From an uncultured Eubacteriales bacterium (GTDB lineage Bacteria; Bacillota; Clostridia; Christensenellales; CAG-314): a stretch of 64,000 bases of DNA. The position numbers and the translations under genes were made by a program. Location: NCBI GenBank assembly GCA_900544545.1, contig UQVY01000004.1:1-64000 (forward strand). The letters run 5' to 3'. The notes below the pieces were generated by a model that was given only the letters and a program-made list of their open reading frames with translations, was not told where the DNA came from and ran no database searches. Position 1 is the first letter of the stretch. Each line of letters begins with the position of its first letter. Shown here one piece after another: positions 25,638 through 35,098 of this stretch.

Positions 25638-25862
25638 TTCAATTTTAAGTATATAATTCTTTAATGAATATTCTTATAATAAATTTTAATTCATATTATT
25701 CCGAATAAAGTCTGAATTATCCGAATAATTATTTTATTTTGAAAAAAGAGGCTTAAAAACGAAAAGCCGTTTGTAATAAGTAATTTTTTGAAAACGGCTG
25801 AGAGTTTTCGTCGTAATTCGCGGGATAAAAGCAACTTGAACGGGATTATTGGGAGGAAACTA
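25638..25862. other. AT-rich intergenic stretch between folA and mnmA
   Basis: About 225 bases, mostly A and T, with no gene-like frame and no clear hairpin. It ends at the mnmA promoter. Confidence 0.5.
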
Positions 25863-25891
25863 TTGAAAAAAAACTTGAATCGTGATATAAT
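25863..25891 (+). promoter_or_regulatory. Promoter of mnmA
   Basis: TTGAAA (25863-25868), 17-bp spacer, TATAAT (25886-25891). Transcription should begin near 25898, only a few bases above the ATG at 25906, which favours the later GTG start. Confidence 0.75.
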
Positions 25892-25944
25892 GAAGTCAAA
25901 TTAGAATGCAGAGCTTTTTCAAGGCTTTGCAAAACGAGGCAAAA

Positions 25945-27024
25945 GTGAAAAGAGTCGTTCTCGGAATGAGCGGAGGAGTGGACAGCAGCGTTGCCGCAAA
26001 ACTGCTTATCAATCAAGGCTACGAAGTTATCGGGCTTTTTATGAAAAATTGGGAGGAAGAGGATTCGACCGGTCATTGCACGGCCGAAAAGGATTACGAC
26101 GACGTTCGCGACGTTGCGTCCGCGCTTGGAATTCCTTATTACACGGTTAATTTCTCCCGTCAGTATATGGACAGGGTTTTCGGCTATTTTCTCGAAGAAT
26201 ATAAGAAGGGAAGAACGCCTAATCCCGACGTGCTTTGCAACAGAGAGATTAAATTCGGACCGTTTCTTCATTATGCGAGGGGCTTGGGAGCCGACTATAT
26301 AGCGACCGGACATTATTGCGGCGTAAAAAGAGAAAACGGTCTGACTTATCTAGTGCGGGCGAAGGATTTGTCGAAAGATCAGACTTATTTTCTCAATCAG
26401 CTCAGTCAGGATCAGCTTAAAGACGTTCTTTTCCCGCTTCAGGACCTTCAGAAAAGCGAAGTCCGTAAAATTGCCGAAGAATGCGGATTTTCTACGGCGA
26501 AAAAGAAAGACAGCACGGGCATCTGCTTTATAGGGGAAAGGAATTTCCGCGAATTTCTTTCGGGCTATTTCCCCGCGCAGAAGGGAGAAATCGTTACTGT
26601 CGACGGGAGACCGGTGGGCGAGCATATAGGTCTTATGTTCTATACTCTCGGACAACGGCGAGGTCTCGGATTGGGCGGAGAAAAAGAAAATCAGGGACGT
26701 TGGTTCGTCGTGGAAAAGGATATGGAGCGAAATCGCCTTATCGTCAGTCACGGCGACGAAAGCGTTCTCGATTCGAAGGCTTTGAAAAGCGGAGTCGTCA
26801 ACTGGATTCCTCTGCCTCCGGAAGAGAAAGAATTCGACTGTACGGCGAAATTCAGGTACAGGCAGGACGATCAACCCGTTCACGTCGTTTTCGATCGGGA
26901 GAGCGGAACTTCCGTCGTCGAGTTTTACAATCCCGAAAGAGCCGTTACGACGGGGCAGTACGTTGTCTTTTATTCGGGCGAAAAGTGTCTCGGCGGCGCG
27001 GTTATAGACAAAGTTTACAAATAA
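25945..27024 (+). CDS. mnmA: tRNA 2-thiouridine synthetase MnmA
   Basis: Puts sulfur on U34 of tRNA Lys, Glu and Gln. The PP-loop SGGVDSSVAA comes near the N-terminus; catalytic cysteines are in NPDVLCNREIKF and DSTGICFIGERNF, and the C-terminal domain starts near YTLGQRRGLGLGG. I use the GTG at 25945 with GAGG 5 nt upstream, giving 359 aa, the usual length. The ATG at 25906 has no ribosome site and sits almost on the transcript start. The cysteine desulfurase partner is not in the window. Confidence 0.95.
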   Translation: MKRVVLGMSGGVDSSVAAKLLINQGYEVIGLFMKNWEEEDSTGHCTAEKDYDDVRDVASALGIPYYTVNFSRQYMDRVFGYFLEEYKKGRTPNPDVLCNREIKFGPFLHYARGLGADYIATGHYCGVKRENGLTYLVRAKDLSKDQTYFLNQLSQDQLKDVLFPLQDLQKSEVRKIAEECGFSTAKKKDSTGICFIGERNFREFLSGYFPAQKGEIVTVDGRPVGEHIGLMFYTLGQRRGLGLGGEKENQGRWFVVEKDMERNRLIVSHGDESVLDSKALKSGVVNWIPLPPEEKEFDCTAKFRYRQDDQPVHVVFDRESGTSVVEFYNPERAVTTGQYVVFYSGEKCLGGAVIDKVYK

Positions 27025-27077
27025 CGCGGTTTCGCGGAAAAGAAAATTTTACGTTAATTACGTTAAGAGGAAGACAA

Positions 27078-27998
27078 ATGAGCAATAATTCATCGGATAA
27101 CACTTTGCTTTCGTCCGACGTGCGGATGCCGTCGGACGGTGAAATAAAAGCGAACTCTTCGGTCGGAAAGAAGGACAGGGTCTGGGAGATAGACTTCCTC
27201 AGAGCTTTGTGCATATTCCTCGTGTGGTTCGATCACACGATGTGCGATATTATTATGTGCGGTCCAAACTTCAATACCGAATTCGGCAAAAAAATCCTCG
27301 AAATCGCGGATTGGTACTGGTATTGCGAATATCGTATGATAATCCAGCCGTTTATGGTTTACGTTTTCGTGGCTCTTTCCGGAATAAGCTGTATTCTCTG
27401 TCGGAACAATTTCCGCAGAAGTCTTAAAATGCTCTGTTTGTCGGGACTTTTCACGATAATTACATGGTGGGCGCAGACGGTTATGGACATAGGGTGCCTG
27501 ATCACCTTCAATATAATTCATCTCGTAAGCGTATCGACTCTCGTTTACGGACTTATGGAGCTTTTTGAAAAGCACGTTGGAAAGATTCCTAATATAATCA
27601 TAGTTGTATTCGCGCTTGCGATGATTCTTTTCGGGGAATACTTCGTTTATTGCGTGAAACACGGATTGGGACCGGCTTCAGAAGCGAAGTGTTTTCTCGA
27701 TATCTATAAGTACTATAACCCCGAGCCGGATTCGATAGGATCGATTTTCTTTATGCACTCGCAGGCTATGTCGGGCAAAGCGGATTTCCTTCCTCTTTTC
27801 CCGTCGCTCGGATATTTCCTTATGGCTGCGGTTTTTGCCCGTCACGCCTATAAGGACAGAAAGACTCTTTTCCCGAAATTCCGACAGGAGAAAGCGAGAT
27901 TCGTTCTTTTCTGCGGAAGACATACCTTATGGATTTATTTCGGCGGACAGGTTGTTATGTTCGGGCTCGTATACTTGCTGAGCAGCCTTATAAATTGA
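27078..27998 (+). CDS. DUF1624 / heparan acetyltransferase-like membrane protein
   Basis: 306-aa membrane protein with about seven to eight spans and a hydrophilic N-terminus of about 30 residues. The phrase WEIDFLRALCIFLVWFDHTMCD, with a conserved Arg and His, is the start of the DUF1624/HGSNAT-type transmembrane acyltransferase fold. A Trp-rich second segment and FCGRHTLWIYFGGQ near the end also fit. The likely role is acetylation of an extracellular sugar, substrate unknown. AGAGG lies upstream of the ATG at 27078. 53 bases after mnmA; no separate promoter seen. Confidence 0.72.
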   Translation: MSNNSSDNTLLSSDVRMPSDGEIKANSSVGKKDRVWEIDFLRALCIFLVWFDHTMCDIIMCGPNFNTEFGKKILEIADWYWYCEYRMIIQPFMVYVFVALSGISCILCRNNFRRSLKMLCLSGLFTIITWWAQTVMDIGCLITFNIIHLVSVSTLVYGLMELFEKHVGKIPNIIIVVFALAMILFGEYFVYCVKHGLGPASEAKCFLDIYKYYNPEPDSIGSIFFMHSQAMSGKADFLPLFPSLGYFLMAAVFARHAYKDRKTLFPKFRQEKARFVLFCGRHTLWIYFGGQVVMFGLVYLLSSLIN

Positions 27999-28080
27999 CG
28001 GATTTTTCATAAAACTTCTCTTCGGGGCGTATAATTAACAGTCCCGTGTGCGGATAATTCGATTGCTGCGGAGTTGTTTT

Positions 28081-28794
28081 ATGAAGATCAGCGAAAACGT
28101 TTTCAGAAAGGTGATTGCGAACGTAACGCTTGCCGTTATAATAGTCTCGGTTTTTGCGGTGGCTTTCGGCGGAGATATCCGTTCGGTTTTTACGGACAGT
28201 CAGGTGGCTCAGCCCATATATTCGGGCAATGCTCAAAGTAAAAACATTACTCTTATGGTTAACGTTTACTGGGGAAACGAGTTTATAGAGCCTATGCTCG
28301 GGATTTTCCGCGAAGCGGGCGTAAAGACGACTTTTTTCGTCGGCGGAATGTGGGCGGAAAGGTATCCAGAACTTCTTAAAAAGATAGCCGAAGCCGGTCA
28401 CGAAATCGGAAATCACGGATACTACCACAAAGATCAGGATAAACTCGATTATAAGGGAAACTACGACGAAATCAACGTTGCGGGGAAAATGATAGAATCG
28501 GTTACGGGAATAAAGCCGTCGCTTTTCGCGCCGCCGTCGGGGGCTTTTTCGACGCAGACGCTCAGAGCCGCACAGACTCTCGGATACAGAACGATTATGT
28601 GGAGCAAGGATACGATAGACTGGCGGGACAAAGACGCAGACCTCATCAAACGACGCGCTACCGCAAAAATCAAAGGCGGCGATCTCGTTCTTATGCACCC
28701 GACCGACGCGACCGTGCGCGCGCTTAAAGCGATACTCGATTTTTATTCGGCTAACGGGTTTAAGGTTTGCCCCGTCAGTGAAAACATAGAATAG
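28081..28794 (+). CDS. Polysaccharide deacetylase-like protein (YlxY type), probably altered catalytic site
   Basis: 237-aa protein with one N-terminal membrane anchor (about residues 10-30) and an extracytoplasmic NodB-fold domain. In active enzymes the first motif carries TFDD; here it is MVNVYWGNE (61-67 region) with no Asp pair. The second motif is NHGYYH (111-116), and the third has APPSGAF where an Arg is common. The substitutions resemble the YlxY group, which may not deacetylate. It stands before an M16 peptidase, as ylxY does before mlpA in Bacillus. The ATG at 28081 has GGAG 7 nt upstream. Confidence 0.82.
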   Translation: MKISENVFRKVIANVTLAVIIVSVFAVAFGGDIRSVFTDSQVAQPIYSGNAQSKNITLMVNVYWGNEFIEPMLGIFREAGVKTTFFVGGMWAERYPELLKKIAEAGHEIGNHGYYHKDQDKLDYKGNYDEINVAGKMIESVTGIKPSLFAPPSGAFSTQTLRAAQTLGYRTIMWSKDTIDWRDKDADLIKRRATAKIKGGDLVLMHPTDATVRALKAILDFYSANGFKVCPVSENIE

Positions 28795-28798
28795 TCGA

Positions 28799-28828
28799 CC
28801 GCGGAGGCGAAAGTCTAAAATTCCGCGG
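28799..28828 (+). other. Intercistronic hairpin before the M16 peptidase gene
   Basis: CCGCGGA (28799-28805) pairs perfectly with TCCGCGG (28822-28828). No T-run follows; the ribosome site of the M16 gene is 6 bases downstream. It may affect mRNA stability or translation. Confidence 0.4.
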
Positions 28829-28843
28829 CGATTCGGAGAAAAA

Positions 28844-30115
28844 ATGGATTTTTTAAAGAGATACGATAACGGACTTTCCGTCGCGGTAAGAGAGATGGAA
28901 GGTCTTTACTCGACTTCGGTTGCCGTTGCGGTCAACGTAGGAAGCTCCGTCGAGCCTCCCGAATGCAACGGTTATTCGCATTTTATAGAGCATATGCTTT
29001 TTAAAGGAACTCCGTCCAGAAGCGCGAGCAAAATCAGCGAAACGATAGAGGACGTGGGCGGTCAGCTCAATGCGTATACATCCAAGGACGTCACCTGCTT
29101 TTATACGAAAACTGCGGGGCAGCACACGAGAGATTGTCTCGAACTTCTTTCGGATATGTTTTTCAACAGCGTTTTCGACGAAACCGAACTTGACCGCGAG
29201 CGTCAGGTAGTTATCGAAGAGATAACTATGGGCGAAGATCTTCCCGACGACGTGTGTCACGATCTTCTCTGCGAAGCGCTTTACGGCGAAGGTTCCTTGG
29301 GAAGGACGATAACCGGACCGAAAAGCATTATCGAAAGAGCTACGAGAGAGGAGCTTCTCGAATTCAAGAGAAAACACTATACCGCGCCTAACGTCTGCAT
29401 ATCGGTTGCGGGCAACGTAAAAACCGACGAGGTTCTGAAATACGTCGAGGAGTTTTTCGTTTCGAAATTCGACGAAATGCCGAAAGCCGAAAAAGACGAG
29501 CCGCTTGCGGTTCTGCCCGTGTACGGCGGAGTTTACCTCAGGAAAAAGAAAGATTCGGAACAGGCTTACGTTTGTCTGGGCTGCAACTCTCAGGGAGTGG
29601 GCGATCCGCTCAATTATCCGAATAACGTTCTTTCGGGCGTTTTGGGCGGAGGAATGTCGAGCAGGCTTTTCCAGAGCCTTCGTGAAAAGCAGGGACTTTG
29701 CTATTCCGTGTATTCCTATCTTTCGGCGTATAAGAATAACGGTTATCACGAGCTTTACGTCGGAACGAGTCCTTCCAGGACAGGAATTGCGGTCAAAGCT
29801 CTCCGCGACGAAATGGACAGGTTTTTCGAACAGCCGATAACCGACGCCGAGTTAAACAGGGGCAAGGAACAGTATAAAGGTTCGATGCTGCTTTCGCTCG
29901 AAAATTCGATAAACGTCGCAATGCTTATGGCTAATTCCGTTTTGAAGCTGGACAAGCTTCTCGATATCGACGAAAGGATAAGAATGATCGACGCCGTTAC
30001 GAAAGAGGACGTTATGAAAGCGGCGGAGCGGCTTCTCGATCCGCGGGCGTATTCGATGGCTTACGTCGGAAAGAATTCGGAAAGAGATCTCCTGAAGCTT
30101 TTCCGAGGGGAATAG
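28844..30115 (+). CDS. M16 family zinc peptidase (MlpA/YmxG-like)
   Basis: 423-aa insulinase-type metallopeptidase. The inverted zinc motif HFIEHMLFKGT is at 46-56 (H46, E49, H50); the distal zinc Glu lies in ERQVVIEEITMGED near 120-130. The C-terminal non-catalytic half has GGGMSSRLFQSLREKQGLCYSV. No signal peptide, so cytoplasmic. Length and sequence fit Bacillus MlpA (YmxG) and relatives. GGAG sits 5 nt before the ATG. Follows the YlxY-like gene, keeping the known gene order. Confidence 0.93.
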   Translation: MDFLKRYDNGLSVAVREMEGLYSTSVAVAVNVGSSVEPPECNGYSHFIEHMLFKGTPSRSASKISETIEDVGGQLNAYTSKDVTCFYTKTAGQHTRDCLELLSDMFFNSVFDETELDRERQVVIEEITMGEDLPDDVCHDLLCEALYGEGSLGRTITGPKSIIERATREELLEFKRKHYTAPNVCISVAGNVKTDEVLKYVEEFFVSKFDEMPKAEKDEPLAVLPVYGGVYLRKKKDSEQAYVCLGCNSQGVGDPLNYPNNVLSGVLGGGMSSRLFQSLREKQGLCYSVYSYLSAYKNNGYHELYVGTSPSRTGIAVKALRDEMDRFFEQPITDAELNRGKEQYKGSMLLSLENSINVAMLMANSVLKLDKLLDIDERIRMIDAVTKEDVMKAAERLLDPRAYSMAYVGKNSERDLLKLFRGE

Positions 30116-30165
30116 CTTTCGGTTTATGGCGAAAATGCGGGAACGGGAGCAGGCGATTCAAACGC

Positions 30166-30194
30166 TTGCCAAATCCGTCCCGAAGATGTATAAT
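30166..30194 (+). promoter_or_regulatory. Promoter of ftsK
   Basis: TTGCCA (30166-30171), 17-bp spacer, perfect TATAAT (30189-30194). Confidence 0.7.
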
Positions 30195-30277
30195 AGAATG
30201 GATATTCGAAAAGCGGTTGGCATTTTTGTCGGCTGCCGATAAATGTAATACGCAAACAACGGAGGTGATACGGATCG

Positions 30278-33200
30278 ATGACCGAAACCAAAAAGCGACA
30301 ACATTATCTTGCCGTTCTTCTGACTATGCTCGTGTGCGCGACTGCCGTCGTGTCTATGATTTTTGCCGCCGAGGGCGGACTTTTAGGCGTGATAGGCTCG
30401 TTCTTTTCAGGCACATTCGGATTTTACGGATATATGTTCTTCGTATCCGTTTTCGTTTTTTGTATGATTAAGCTTATCGCTCGGAACAAAACCGTGAGGT
30501 TTCTTCCCGTAGTATGGTTTTTCTTTGCGATAACGGCGTTTTCGCTGTTTATGCAAACCGTTTTTTCGGTCGGAGCGAACGGTGTGTACGCGATGGAAGG
30601 CAAGACTTTCGGCGAATACGTTTCGGCTTGTTATTCGGGAGGCGCGGATTCTTTCGGCGGAGCCGTCTGCGGAGCGCCCGTCAAACTCGTATACGATCTT
30701 ATCGGCGCTGTCGGCTGTTACGCGGTATTCATCGGAATTCTCGCGCTTTCGACGTTTCTTTTCATAAACGGAGTAGCGGACGGAAAGCTCTTCAAAGAAA
30801 ACCTGCCCGATAAAAAGAGTAAATCGGAAACAGGCAAAAAAGGTAAACGTCCCGAAAGAGTCAGCGGCGACGAAATTGCCTCTCAGATGGCTCAGGACTC
30901 ATCGGAAGAGGAGAAAAACGCCGATTCCGAAAGCAAACCCAAGAGCTTTCTTTTCGGCGGAAGAAAATCCGAGCCTGTCAAGCAGACCGCTTCCGCAGCG
31001 CCGCGTCGTGAAAACGGAGCCGTAAGAAACGGCGAAATCCGTAATAACCGCGTGCAGCCGCAGTTCGATTCGTCCTCGAATCCGTCGAAAGATTCTTTCG
31101 TTAAAGGCGGGGACGGAGATTTCGGGACGCCGATAAGAAATCGTTCCGGAGATTCGCGGGGCAGGGACGGCGGATTTACCGCGGAACCTACCGCTAAAAA
31201 CGACGAAAGATCTTCGGCTCAGGAGATTCTTTTCGGAGATATTCCGCCCGAAAAGCGCAAGAATAACTTTCTTCCCGAAAACTCGTATACTCAGTATTAC
31301 GAAGAGGAAAAAATCAAAAGTTTTTCTGCCGACCAAGCCATTCCCACCGCGCCGAAGGCTACGTTCGTTCAGGATAACGACGCTCCGATGCCTCCGAAAA
31401 TTCTTCACGAGGCACAGGGCGGACGGCGTATCGACGCAATAGAGGAGGCTTACAGGAAAGCCAATCCCGTCGCTACTGACAGAAGTATGAGAAACGCTAC
31501 GGCTTCGCCTCAGAGAAAGAGGACGTCGCAACGGACGAGCGAGCCTCTCCACAGAGATCTTCTCGGCTATAAGATGGATATGCAGGAGGATTCGCATCTT
31601 CCGCCTATCATCAACGCCGACGAATGGAACAGGCGGAACGAACTTCGTGAAAACGACGCGAACGCAAGAAGAGAGTCCGCCGAATACGTTCGTCCGAGGG
31701 AAATCGATAACAGATCGCCTATTATAAACGCGGACGAGGTTATTGCGAAAAGGAAAGCCGACGGAGAGGAAAATTCCGACGACAGAAGGCTTTTCGTCGA
31801 CAGCGTAGGTCCCGCTCGGGAAAATGGTTTTGCGGATAACGGAAGCCGTTGCGAAAGAGTTGACTATTCAACGGAGATATCCGACGAGGTTTCCGACCTC
31901 AGCAGGGCGACTCAGGATCTGATTATTTCGTCTATGGACGATTTCAGAAGGCTCAAAAGCGATATGAATTCTCCCGATTCCGAAGCCGAATACGTGGAGG
32001 AGGAAGATTCCGAAAAAGAAGAGACTTATGCGGAGCCGGATATAAGAAACGGCAGGGATTTCGGCGCAAAGGTTGCACGCGACGAAAAATCCGACCGAAG
32101 GACGAAGCCGGCCGAAGGACAGACTTACGGTACGGGCGGAGAAAGAGCCGTTCAGATGCGTATCCGGGAAAACGGGTACGACGGAATATTCGAGGAACGG
32201 ACTTCGCCTTACGTCCCGTATAAAGCTCCGCCTCTCGGACTTCTTCCGCATTCTCTTTCCACGGGGATAGACGAGGAACTGCGTACCGCTCTTAACGACA
32301 TAGGCAGTCAGCTCGTTCAGGTGCTTGCTCAGTACAACGTCGGAGCTTCGGTGAGAAACATCGTTTGCGGACCTTCCGTTGCGTTGTTCGAAATGGAACT
32401 CGCTTCGGGTATGACCATAAAGCGGGTTCAGGCTATAAACGACGACCTTGCGAGGAATATAAGCGCGGCGGGAGCCATAAGAATCATTCCGCACATTATC
32501 GGAAAGAATTGCTTCGGGCTCGAAGTTCCGCTTCCGCAGGAAAACAGGAAAACGGTTTATCTGAGGGACGTTCTGGAATCCGACGAATGCAGAAACAGCA
32601 AAGGAATGCTCAATATCTCTCTCGGAATAAACATCGAAGGCAAGTGTATGATTCCCGACCTTGCGAAAATGCCGCATCTTCTTATAGGCGGTTCTACGGG
32701 TTCGGGAAAGAGCGTTCTGATGAATTCCATTATATTGAGTCTGCTTTACAAGTATTCTCCCGAGCAGCTGAGGTTCATTCTCGTCGATCCCAAGCGAGTG
32801 GAATTTATGACCTACGGCGGAATGCCTCATATGCTCATTCCGGACATAATAAGTTCCGCCGAAAAGGCAATCAACGCCTTCAAGTGGCTTTGCGACGAAA
32901 TGGAGAGGCGTTACGATCTGTTTACGGAGGTATGCGTCAAGAATATCGACGCCTATAATAAACTTATAGACAGGACGAAGTATATCCCGCTTCCGAGGAT
33001 AGTCCTTATGGTTGACGAGCTTTGCGAGCTTATGAGCGAACACAAAGCCGAGCTCGAGGACAAGATCAAGCGTCTGACGCAGCTTGCGAGAGCCGCAGGA
33101 ATTCATCTTATTCTTGCGACGCAAAGACCGAGCGTAGACGTTATTACGGGCGTCATCAAATCGAATCTTCCTTCGAGAGTTGCTCTGAGCGTTACCAATT

Positions 33201-33688
33201 ACGCCGACAGTCGTACGATTCTCGATCAGGGCGGAGCGGAAAAGCTCTGTCAGAAGGGCGAAATGCTGTTTATGATGGACGGAAAAACGACGCGTACTCA
33301 GGGTCCGTATGTTTCCGACGAGGAAGTTACCGCGGTCATCGACTACATTTCCCTGAACAACGAAACGCTTTTCGACGAAGTGGCGGGTAAGATTATCAAC
33401 ACGGAGAAGAAAGAGGAAAGCGAAGAAGACGAAGAGGGACGGCTCAACAACAGAGATAAAGATCCGCTTTTCGGGAAGGCTCTGAAACTCGTCGTATCGA
33501 GCGGAGTCGCTTCGATTTCGTTTATTCAGAGGAATTTCAGCATAGGCTTCAACCGCGCCAACAGAATATTCGGGGCGATGCAGCTCAAAGGCTACGTTGC
33601 AAAATCCGAACCCAATAAGCCCGGGCAGGTGCTTTTGACAAAGGAAAAATTCAACGAACTTTACGGTGAGGAATACGGAACGATCTGA
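30278..33688 (+). CDS. ftsK: DNA translocase FtsK/SpoIIIE
   Basis: Septum-bound ATPase that pumps chromosome DNA out of the division plane. The 1136-aa product has an N-terminal membrane part with four hydrophobic segments (about 10-30, 42-65, 75-95, 125-165) and a very long charged linker (about 170-660, rich in Arg, Glu, Asp, Ser, Asn). The motor domain has Walker A GGSTGSGKSV near 806-816 and LATQRPSVDVITGVIKSN, and a C-terminal gamma winged helix (VASISFIQRNFSIGFNRA) reads orientation signals. GGAGGTGAT, nearly the full anti-Shine-Dalgarno match, ends 8 bases before the ATG. Confidence 0.95.
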   Translation: MTETKKRQHYLAVLLTMLVCATAVVSMIFAAEGGLLGVIGSFFSGTFGFYGYMFFVSVFVFCMIKLIARNKTVRFLPVVWFFFAITAFSLFMQTVFSVGANGVYAMEGKTFGEYVSACYSGGADSFGGAVCGAPVKLVYDLIGAVGCYAVFIGILALSTFLFINGVADGKLFKENLPDKKSKSETGKKGKRPERVSGDEIASQMAQDSSEEEKNADSESKPKSFLFGGRKSEPVKQTASAAPRRENGAVRNGEIRNNRVQPQFDSSSNPSKDSFVKGGDGDFGTPIRNRSGDSRGRDGGFTAEPTAKNDERSSAQEILFGDIPPEKRKNNFLPENSYTQYYEEEKIKSFSADQAIPTAPKATFVQDNDAPMPPKILHEAQGGRRIDAIEEAYRKANPVATDRSMRNATASPQRKRTSQRTSEPLHRDLLGYKMDMQEDSHLPPIINADEWNRRNELRENDANARRESAEYVRPREIDNRSPIINADEVIAKRKADGEENSDDRRLFVDSVGPARENGFADNGSRCERVDYSTEISDEVSDLSRATQDLIISSMDDFRRLKSDMNSPDSEAEYVEEEDSEKEETYAEPDIRNGRDFGAKVARDEKSDRRTKPAEGQTYGTGGERAVQMRIRENGYDGIFEERTSPYVPYKAPPLGLLPHSLSTGIDEELRTALNDIGSQLVQVLAQYNVGASVRNIVCGPSVALFEMELASGMTIKRVQAINDDLARNISAAGAIRIIPHIIGKNCFGLEVPLPQENRKTVYLRDVLESDECRNSKGMLNISLGINIEGKCMIPDLAKMPHLLIGGSTGSGKSVLMNSIILSLLYKYSPEQLRFILVDPKRVEFMTYGGMPHMLIPDIISSAEKAINAFKWLCDEMERRYDLFTEVCVKNIDAYNKLIDRTKYIPLPRIVLMVDELCELMSEHKAELEDKIKRLTQLARAAGIHLILATQRPSVDVITGVIKSNLPSRVALSVTNYADSRTILDQGGAEKLCQKGEMLFMMDGKTTRTQGPYVSDEEVTAVIDYISLNNETLFDEVAGKIINTEKKEESEEDEEGRLNNRDKDPLFGKALKLVVSSGVASISFIQRNFSIGFNRANRIFGAMQLKGYVAKSEPNKPGQVLLTKEKFNELYGEEYGTI

Positions 33689-33744
33689 CGGCGGGGATAC
33701 CTCGTCCGGAAGAAAATTCCGGTTCCTTCGGAGAAACGGAAAAG

Positions 33745-35079
33745 ATGAACAGAAAAGATATAAAGATCGGCGTGATATCGCTCGGGTGCGATAAAAACCG
33801 CGTCGATACGGAACAGATGCTGGGCGTTCTTTCGGACGCGGGCTATACGATAACCTCGGACGAAGATTCCGCCGACGTCGTTATAGTAAACACCTGCGCT
33901 TTTATTCTTCCGGCGAGAGAGGAGTCCATAAATACCATTCTCGAAACGGCGAAGAGAAAAGAGGACGGGAAATGCAGAAAGCTCGTGGTTACGGGCTGTC
34001 TTGCCGAAAAATATATGCAGGAGCTTCGGACGGGTATTCCCGAAGCGGACTGTTATCTCGGGATAAGGGAATACGATTCGATTGCCGAAACCATAGATAA
34101 GCTTTTCGAAAACGAAGCGATTATCGACAAAAGGGACGGAGACTGCGAAATTATCTGCGGCAACCGTATTCTTACGACGCCCCGTCATTACGCTTATCTG
34201 AAAATAGCCGACGGCTGCGATAATTTCTGTACTTACTGTACGATTCCGTCGATAAGAGGCAAGTATCGTTCCTATCCGGTCGAAAAGCTTGCGGAAGAAG
34301 CCGAAAAGCTTGCGAAAGGAGGTTCTTCGGAGATTATTCTCGTCGCGCAGGACGTAACGAATTACGGAGCGGACTATAAAGACGGGACCAATCTCGTTAC
34401 GATTCTGAAAAGGATCGCCGCTGTTCGGGAAATAGAAACGATAAGGCTTCTTTACTGCTATCCGGAAAGGATAACGGAAGAGCTTATCGATTACATAGCC
34501 TCCGAGCCGAAAATCGCGCGTTATATGGATATTCCGATGCAGCACGTTTCTTCTGCAGTACTTAAAAAGATGGGCAGAAAATCCGATAAAGCCTCTCTCG
34601 AAAAGCTTATTTCCGATATAAGGGGAAAGATTCCGGATATATCTCTCAGGACTACCTTCATAGTGGGATTCCCGACCGAAACGGAAGAAGACGTTATCGA
34701 ACTGCGTGATTTTATCGAAAAAGAACGCTTTACGAACGCGGGATTTTTCGCCTATTCTCTCGAAGAAGACACTCCGTCCGCGAGACTTCCGGGAAGAGTT
34801 TCCGAGGAAGAGACCGCGAGGCGTCTGGAACTCGTAGAAAAAGCCCAGTACGATGTCTGTCTGAAAAACAACCGCGAAAAAGTCGGCAGAATATACAGGG
34901 TTACGATTGACGGGGACGATATGGGCGAGTATGTCGGAAGAAGTTTCGAAAGCGCGCCCGACGTGGATTTTGTCGTAAGATTCTGCTCCGAGCGTCCTCT
35001 TGAAATCGGCGATAAGGCAGACGTTCTTATCACCGGCTTTGAAGATTACGATCTTACGGGCAAAGCGGTTTTTGAATGA
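33745..35079 (+). CDS. rimO: Ribosomal protein S12 methylthiotransferase RimO
   Basis: Radical SAM enzyme that adds a methylthio group to an Asp of ribosomal protein S12. 444 aa with three domains: N-terminal UPF0004 with an Fe-S cluster (SLGCDKNRVDTEQM, NTCAFI, GCLAEKY), the radical SAM core with the cluster Cys in ADGCDNFCTYCTIPSIRG, and a C-terminal TRAM domain (GEYVGRSFESAPDVD). The SLGCDKN start and GCDNFCTYC separate RimO from MiaB and MtaB. First of the rimO-pgsA-cinA-recA row. Confidence 0.96.
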   Translation: MNRKDIKIGVISLGCDKNRVDTEQMLGVLSDAGYTITSDEDSADVVIVNTCAFILPAREESINTILETAKRKEDGKCRKLVVTGCLAEKYMQELRTGIPEADCYLGIREYDSIAETIDKLFENEAIIDKRDGDCEIICGNRILTTPRHYAYLKIADGCDNFCTYCTIPSIRGKYRSYPVEKLAEEAEKLAKGGSSEIILVAQDVTNYGADYKDGTNLVTILKRIAAVREIETIRLLYCYPERITEELIDYIASEPKIARYMDIPMQHVSSAVLKKMGRKSDKASLEKLISDIRGKIPDISLRTTFIVGFPTETEEDVIELRDFIEKERFTNAGFFAYSLEEDTPSARLPGRVSEEETARRLELVEKAQYDVCLKNNREKVGRIYRVTIDGDDMGEYVGRSFESAPDVDFVVRFCSERPLEIGDKADVLITGFEDYDLTGKAVFE

Positions 35080-35098
35080 AAGTTGCGGAGGTTGCGCG

